From Candidatus Centipeda massiliensis (GTDB lineage: Bacteria; Bacillota; Negativicutes; Selenomonadales; Selenomonadaceae): a DNA stretch of 64,000 bases. Below, piece by piece: positions 60,212 to 64,000 of the stretch. The stretch covers positions 717,364 through 781,363 of the forward strand of contig NZ_LT985754.1 of the NCBI RefSeq assembly GCF_900290285.1, written 5' to 3'. The notes beneath the pieces were generated by a model. It saw only the letters and a program-made list of their open reading frames with translations. It searched no databases and was not told the origin of the DNA. Both the position numbers and the translations under genes were made by a program. How positions within the stretch are numbered: position 1 is the first letter of the stretch; every line of letters starts with the position of its first letter.

Positions 60212-60931
60212 TTGCATCTCGAATCCCGCAGCCTCATCAAAAAATTCGGCAATCGCACCGTCGTTGACCGCATCTCCGTCCGCATCGACAAGGGCGAGAT
60301 CGTCGGGTTGCTCGGACCCAACGGTGCGGGCAAGACGACGACGTTCTACATGATCGTCGGGCTTGAAAAGCCAACGCACGGTGATGTCTATCTCTCCGAT
60401 ATCTGCATCACGGACTATCCCATGTATCGGCGCGCGGAGCTTGGCATCAGCTACCTCACGCAGGAGGCATCCATCTTCCGCAAGCTCACCGTCACGGAGA
60501 ACATCGCCGCGATCCTTGAGACGACGAAACTCTCGAAGGCAGAGCAGAAGCACCGGCTCGACGGACTCCTTGAGGAGTTCCACATCGGGCACGTCCGTGA
60601 CCGCCGCGGTACGGAACTCTCGGGCGGCGAGCGACGCCGCGTCGAGATTGCACGCTGTCTCGCGCTCGAACCGCAGTTCATTCTGCTCGACGAGCCGTTT
60701 GCGGGCGTTGATCCGCTCGCTGTCGCCGACATACAGGAGATCATCGAGTATCTGCGTCAGCGCGGCATGGGCATCCTGATTACGGATCACAACGTCCGCG
60801 AGACCCTCCACATCGTCGACCGCGTATACCTCCTCAGCGAGGGCAGACTTCTCCTTGAGGGCGACAGCAAGAGCATCGCCGAGAGTCCGATCGCGCGAAA
60901 ATTTTATCTGGGGGAGAATTTCAGCTTGTGA
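60212..60931 (+). CDS. lptB: LPS export ABC ATPase LptB
   Basis: The 239-residue ATPase powers LPS extraction. It has Walker [16 protein letters not shown] (about 35-49), [17 protein letters not shown] (Q-loop), signature [16 protein letters not shown], Walker [17 protein letters not shown] and the switch His in [10 protein letters not shown]. The TTG start has GAGGGGGC upstream. The next plus-strand gene is not the Lpt permease, and a terminator follows directly. Confidence 0.95.
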   Translation: MHLESRSLIKKFGNRTVVDRISVRIDKGEIVGLLGPNGAGKTTTFYMIVGLEKPTHGDVYLSDICITDYPMYRRAELGISYLTQEASIFRKLTVTENIAAILETTKLSKAEQKHRLDGLLEEFHIGHVRDRRGTELSGGERRRVEIARCLALEPQFILLDEPFAGVDPLAVADIQEIIEYLRQRGMGILITDHNVRETLHIVDRVYLLSEGRLLLEGDSKSIAESPIARKFYLGENFSL

Positions 60932-60938
60932 ACGAAAA

Positions 60939-60970
60939 AACACCGATCCGTATGCGTACGGATCGGTGTT
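60939..60970. terminator. bidirectional intrinsic terminator
   Basis: Perfect 14-bp stem AACACCGATCCGTA/TACGGATCGGTGTT with a TGCG loop and flanking A and T runs, between lptB and the convergent membrane-protein gene. Confidence 0.9.
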
Positions 60971-60984
60971 TCTGTTGGGAAACC

Positions 60985-61308
60985 CTAAGCAATGAAGCGG
61001 CGATAGGCGTCGATGAGAAAGAGTGCACCCGCCATGCCGATGGTGACAAAGCTGGCGCGCGAAACGATCATCATCTGCGTCTCGGTGAGGCGTTCGACCG
61101 CATGGCGGCGTGTGTACGTCAGTCCAAGCGAGAGCGTCAGCAGAATATACATTACGAGCGTGAGTGTATCGAGCGTATCCCACGCCGCTACGATCACCAT
61201 GACGGAGAACGCCATCAGAAACAGAAGCAGGTAATCCTTGCCCGGGGGAGGCGTTGGCTTTTCCTGTGGGGCGACTTTCTGTTGTAGCTTTTTTAACATT
61301 TTTGCCAT
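60985..61308 (-). CDS. hypothetical small membrane protein
   Basis: The 107-residue protein has a basic, Pro-rich N-terminus (about 1-24), then three hydrophobic helices (about 26-43, 47-63 and 82-101). No family is recognised. Its position after a terminator and opposite to lptB means it is its own unit. The ATG at 61308 has GGACAG-like weak upstream sequence, so the start is uncertain. Confidence 0.6.
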   Translation of the reverse strand: MAKMLKKLQQKVAPQEKPTPPPGKDYLLLFLMAFSVMVIVAAWDTLDTLTLVMYILLTLSLGLTYTRRHAVERLTETQMMIVSRASFVTIGMAGALFLIDAYRRFIA

Positions 61309-61472
61309 AGCTGTCCGTCCTTTTGTTTATTTATTGTAATAACATCGTAAGTATATCATAGAAAAAATTTTATCGCTATATGGTTTTTTGGAGATGCAGA
61401 TGTTATAATCAAAAATATTCAGGGAAGATTTTGCTTTTTGAGAGATTGGAAAGACTTTGGAGGGAACTTGGT

Positions 61473-63191
61473 ATGTCAGTAGCAAAGAAAATCGTCATGA
61501 GCATAGGCTTTCTGGTCGTCATGTTTGCCGGCTACGGATTCTATGCAAATCATGCGAGCGGCGTACTCAACAACAACACGGTCAGTGTATTCAGTTGGGC
61601 GCATGTCCTCAACGTAGGAGGACAGGTGCAGTCGCTCTCGGCGGATGGGCGTGAGTACGAGCTCATGCGCATCGCGGCACCGAACGAGGAGGAGCGTCAG
61701 CGTGCGGCGGGGCTTCTCTCACAGCTCACGCCGAAGCTGGACAAGGCATACGAGGAGTACGAAAAGGCGATTCAGGAGGCACCGTTCCAGAATGAGTCGG
61801 ATCGCACACAGAAACTCGCGCGCCTCGAAAAACTCAAGCAGGAGCGCAAAAATTATGCAGCAGCGCGTCAGCGTGCGACGGATCTCATCAATGCGGGGAA
61901 TCAGGCGGGTGCTGTTCTGCTTGGGTTCAACGAACAGGCGGATGTCTACAAGCGCATGACGGACATTCTTGAGGAGGACAAGGCGGACAGTGTACGGCTC
62001 GCTCGTGCGGAGATGGCGCACAGTGAGGAGGTATTCTCTGGGGTATGGATGACGACGATCATCGCGCTTACCATTGTGGTCATTCTCTCGATCGTCATTC
62101 TCGTTCTGCTGCTCAAGAGCATCAAGAACTCGGTCGATACGATTCTCGACGGTGCGCGTCATATTGCGGCGGGCGACCTGCGCTCGAAGATCATTCTGGA
62201 CGGCGATGATGAGTTTGCCCACATTGCCCATCAGTTCAACACGATGGTCGAAAGCATGCAGAAGATGATCCGCAAGATCAAGACGACGGCCTCGGATGTG
62301 GCGGGCTCCTCCGAGGAGCTGACGGCGAACGCGAACCAGTCGGCACAGGTCACACAGAACGTGGCGCAGTCCATCACCGAGGTCGCAGAGGCGGCGGAGA
62401 AGCAGCTGCAGATCATTGATGAGAGCCGCGTGACCGTGCAGGAGTTCCAGCGTGGACTCGAGGAGGCAATCACGAATCAGCGCCGCGCACGCGAGCAGAC
62501 GCAGGCGACGGCGGAGAAGGCGGCAGAGGGCAATGCGTTCGTGCAGACGACGGTCGAGCAGATGAACTCGATTGCGCGCACTGTTCAGCAGACGGGCGAG
62601 ATCGTCGGCAAGCTCGGCGAGCGTTCGAAGGAGATCGGCAACATCGTCGAGATCATCTCAAGCATCTCGGGACAGACCAATCTGCTTGCACTCAACGCAG
62701 CCATTGAGGCAGCGCGTGCGGGCGAACACGGGCGCGGTTTTGCCGTGGTCGCCGAGGAGGTCAGAAAGCTCGCGGAGGAGTCACAGAATGCCTCCCAGCA
62801 GATCTCCGAGCTGATCCGCAGCATTCAGGAGGAGACGGATCGTGCGGTTGCCTCGATGAACGAGGGACTGCGCGAGGCGGAGACGGGCAAGGAAAACGTC
62901 ACTGCAACGGGCGAGACGTTCTCACTCATCCTGAGCATGGTCGAGGATGTCAAGACGGCATCGCTCGCGGTCAGCAAACGCGTTCTCGAACTGCGTGAGA
63001 ACATGAACTCGATCATCGAGGGCATGGGTCATGTCGATACGTCGGCAAAGGGCATTGGCAGTGAGTCACAGAACGTTTCCGCAGCGACCGAGGAGCAGGC
63101 GGCGGGCATGGAGGAGATCGCCTCCTCAAGCCGCAGCCTCGCCGATATGGCAACGGATCTGCAGAGCGAGACGGACAAGTTCAAGGTGTAA
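61473..63191 (+). CDS. methyl-accepting chemotaxis protein
   Basis: The 572-residue receptor has a first membrane helix (about 5-23), a helical periplasmic sensor domain (4HB-like, about 25-185), a second helix (about 188-213), a HAMP domain (about 215-268) and the long cytosolic signalling coiled coil with the hairpin tip [19 protein letters not shown] and [16 protein letters not shown]. It signals to CheA/CheW. The ligand is unknown. ATG 61473 has GGAGGGAAC upstream. TATAAT at 61404-61409 may be its -10 box; no flagellar sigma promoter was seen. Confidence 0.92.
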   Translation: MSVAKKIVMSIGFLVVMFAGYGFYANHASGVLNNNTVSVFSWAHVLNVGGQVQSLSADGREYELMRIAAPNEEERQRAAGLLSQLTPKLDKAYEEYEKAIQEAPFQNESDRTQKLARLEKLKQERKNYAAARQRATDLINAGNQAGAVLLGFNEQADVYKRMTDILEEDKADSVRLARAEMAHSEEVFSGVWMTTIIALTIVVILSIVILVLLLKSIKNSVDTILDGARHIAAGDLRSKIILDGDDEFAHIAHQFNTMVESMQKMIRKIKTTASDVAGSSEELTANANQSAQVTQNVAQSITEVAEAAEKQLQIIDESRVTVQEFQRGLEEAITNQRRAREQTQATAEKAAEGNAFVQTTVEQMNSIARTVQQTGEIVGKLGERSKEIGNIVEIISSISGQTNLLALNAAIEAARAGEHGRGFAVVAEEVRKLAEESQNASQQISELIRSIQEETDRAVASMNEGLREAETGKENVTATGETFSLILSMVEDVKTASLAVSKRVLELRENMNSIIEGMGHVDTSAKGIGSESQNVSAATEEQAAGMEEIASSSRSLADMATDLQSETDKFKV

Positions 63192-63199
63192 ATGAAATG

Positions 63200-63237
63200 G
63201 AGTTCGTGTGGAAGGAGACTTCACACGGACTCTTTTT
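63200..63237 (+). terminator. intrinsic terminator after the chemoreceptor gene
   Basis: GAGTTCGTGTGGAAG/CTTCACACGGACTC stem-loop (one bulge) followed by TTTTT. Confidence 0.85.
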
Positions 63238-63306
63238 ATTTCCAAGCAAATGTGGCATAATAAAGCTCAGATCAATGATGTTTCCTGCCTCAAGGAGGGA
63301 GAGAAT

Positions 63307-63603
63307 ATGTATACGGTACAGGGCATTCAGGATAAAATAGCCCCCGTATGTCGCCGGTACGGAGTCGACAGGGTGTTCCTTTTCGGCTCGTATGTGCGTG
63401 GCGAAGCGACGGAGCAGAGTGACATAGATCTGCGTGTGGATCTTGGAAATCAGCTCAAGGGACTCGCTGTGGCGGGCTTCTATGCAGATATAGAAGAAGC
63501 GCTCGGACGCAGAATTGACATCATGACGACACGGCAACTGCCGGAGGAATTTTTGCGCTGTATTGCGCCGGAAGAGGTTCAAGTCTATGGTCATTCAGGA
63601 TAA
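63307..63603 (+). CDS. MNT-type nucleotidyltransferase (MntA-like), solitary
   Basis: The 98-residue protein has the minimal nucleotidyltransferase motif VFLFGSYVRGEATEQSDIDL (GSxxRGxxxxxSDIDL) of MntA antitoxins, which AMPylate a HEPN (HepT) toxin. IDIMTTRQLPEEF gives the usual third acidic site. No HEPN gene follows: the next bases hold only a tRNA promoter and tRNA genes. It is therefore an orphan antitoxin or a remnant. GGAGGGAG precedes the ATG. Confidence 0.8.
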   Translation: MYTVQGIQDKIAPVCRRYGVDRVFLFGSYVRGEATEQSDIDLRVDLGNQLKGLAVAGFYADIEEALGRRIDIMTTRQLPEEFLRCIAPEEVQVYGHSG

Positions 63604-63622
63604 GGACTTCAAAAATTACACC

Positions 63623-63651
63623 TTGACAGAACGTGCTTCTCCTGCTAGAAT
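63623..63651 (+). promoter_or_regulatory. promoter of the tRNA-Gly pair
   Basis: TTGACA (63623-63628) and TAGAAT (63646-63651) with a 17-bp spacer, about 36 bp before the first tRNA. Confidence 0.8.
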
Positions 63652-63687
63652 ATCTCTTGTTGATTGACAGCGATGTCAGCGACGGAT

Positions 63688-63762
63688 GCGGAAGTAGCTC
63701 AGTGGTAGAGCACCACCTTGCCAAGGTGGGGGTCGCGAGTTCGAGCCTCGTTTTCCGCTCCA
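63688..63762 (+). tRNA. tRNA-Gly (GCC)
   Basis: 75 nt with the acceptor GCGGAAG, D-loop AGTGGTA, anticodon GCC at 63720-63722, TTCGAGC loop and an encoded CCA end. The cloverleaf pairs fully. Confidence 0.97.
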
Positions 63763-63767
63763 CTTAT

Positions 63768-63842
63768 GCGGAAGTAGCTCAGTGGTAGAGCACCACCTTG
63801 CCAAGGTGGGGGTCGCGAGTTCGAGCCTCGTTTTCCGCTCCA
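63768..63842 (+). tRNA. tRNA-Gly (GCC), identical second copy
   Basis: Exact 75-nt duplicate of the preceding tRNA after a 5-bp spacer, so a tandem duplication with an 80-bp period. Encoded CCA. Confidence 0.97.
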
Positions 63843-63854
63843 TTGCTTTTCATG

Positions 63855-63878
63855 CCTGCGCACTGCGCAGGTTTTTTT
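63855..63878 (+). terminator. terminator after the tRNA-Gly pair
   Basis: CCTGCG/CGCAGG stem with a 5-nt loop followed by TTTTTTT. Confidence 0.8.
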
Positions 63879-63935
63879 GAAAGGAATCCTCTGTGGTTCC
63901 GCCCATGAGAGCTTTCCACGCTCTCTGCACTATTG

Positions 63936-64000
63936 GGGCCTATAGCTCAGTTGGTTAGAGCAACCGGCTCATAACCGGTCGGTCCTTGGTTCAAGTCCAA
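63936..64000 (+). tRNA. tRNA with CAU anticodon (Met or Ile2), cut by window end
   Basis: The sequence starts GGGCCTA, with D-arm GCTCAGTTGGTTAGAGC and anticodon CAT at 63970-63972. It runs into the T-arm (GGTTCAAGTCC) at the window edge. It is probably elongator tRNA-Met. A lysidine-modified tRNA-Ile2 cannot be excluded without the 3' part and TilS identity elements. Confidence 0.85.

Noticed and set aside
61380-61472. Sigma-28 flagellar promoter before the chemoreceptor
   Set aside because: No TAAA-N15-GCCGATAA-like pair; only a TATAAT with a poor -35 is seen.
63588-63668. 26-codon frame after the MNT gene as a HepT remnant
   Set aside because: No HEPN motif (RxxxxH), too short, and it overlaps the tRNA promoter.
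63688-63842. 80-bp tandem repeat as a CRISPR-like array
   Set aside because: It is two identical tRNA-Gly genes with a 5-bp spacer.

Overview
The window looks like a chromosomal segment of a diderm firmicute of the Negativicutes, most probably a Selenomonas-type organism. Firmicute-style genes (yaaR-holB-ricT-trmN6, NlpC/P60 enzymes, diaminopimelate dehydrogenase) sit beside a full set of outer-membrane genes (lpxC-fabZ-lpxA-lpxI-lpxB-msbA-waaA/lpxK-kdsB-kdsA-kdsD-kdsC-lpxL-lptC-lptA-lptB, an lptF/G permease and a type V autotransporter). Most genes are GC-rich. The toxin-antitoxin genes, the IS110 element and the DUF6414-like cassette are visibly more AT-rich. The genus is inferred from gene content, not from a marker gene.

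Layout. 1-0.9 kb: start of an IS110-family transposase, cut by the window edge. 1.0-6.4 kb: LptF/G permease, DUF3084 protein, YqgF/RuvC-like protein, WecA/TagO and WecB (lipid-linked glycan precursors) and a lone AtpZ-like protein. 6.4-7.7 kb: small accessory block with a DinJ/YafQ pair, a truncated dispersed repeat and an unknown acidic protein. 7.7-14.7 kb, minus strand: alpha-glucoside module (PTS EIICBA, GH13 glucosidase, HAD phosphatase, eukaryotic-type hexokinase) with an RpiR regulator. 14.8-22.5 kb: HAD phosphatase, PHP histidinol phosphatase, MetA, envelope proteins of unknown function, an NlpC/P60 hydrolase and two tandem YbjN paralogues. 22.5-26.9 kb: PilZ protein and the yaaR-holB-ricT-trmN6 operon. 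27.0-32.9 kb: a 1,940-residue autotransporter. 33-37.6 kb: thioesterase, a small unknown protein, Ddh, a methyltransferase, a HigBA pair and a Pro-rich membrane protein. 37.7-42.3 kb: ilvN-ilvC-leuC-leuD-leuB. 42.4-43.4 kb: AT-rich two-gene cassette. 43.4-46 kb: MFS exporter, DEDDh exonuclease and tmRNA. 46.1-60.9 kb: lipid A/Kdo/Lpt locus. 61-64 kb: small membrane protein, chemoreceptor, lone MNT nucleotidyltransferase and tRNAs.

How it fits together. The lipid A genes make UDP-diacylglucosamine, the disaccharide and the 4'-phosphate, the kds genes supply CMP-Kdo, the WaaA half of a fused WaaA-LpxK protein adds Kdo, LpxL acylates, MsbA flips, and LptB/F/G with LptC and LptA export the product. 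lpxD is not next to lpxC here, and the lptF/G gene lies about 60 kb from lptB beside an insertion sequence. Both points suggest that an ancestral envelope locus was rearranged.

The least ordinary things seen are the WaaA-LpxK fusion; a roughly 163-bp MITE-like repeat with 18-bp terminal inverted repeats (two near-identical copies plus two remnants); a second, palindromic intergenic repeat in four copies; the small ORF + DUF6414-like cassette; a 26-bp perfect hairpin; and an intrinsic terminator in the leader of the exonuclease gene.
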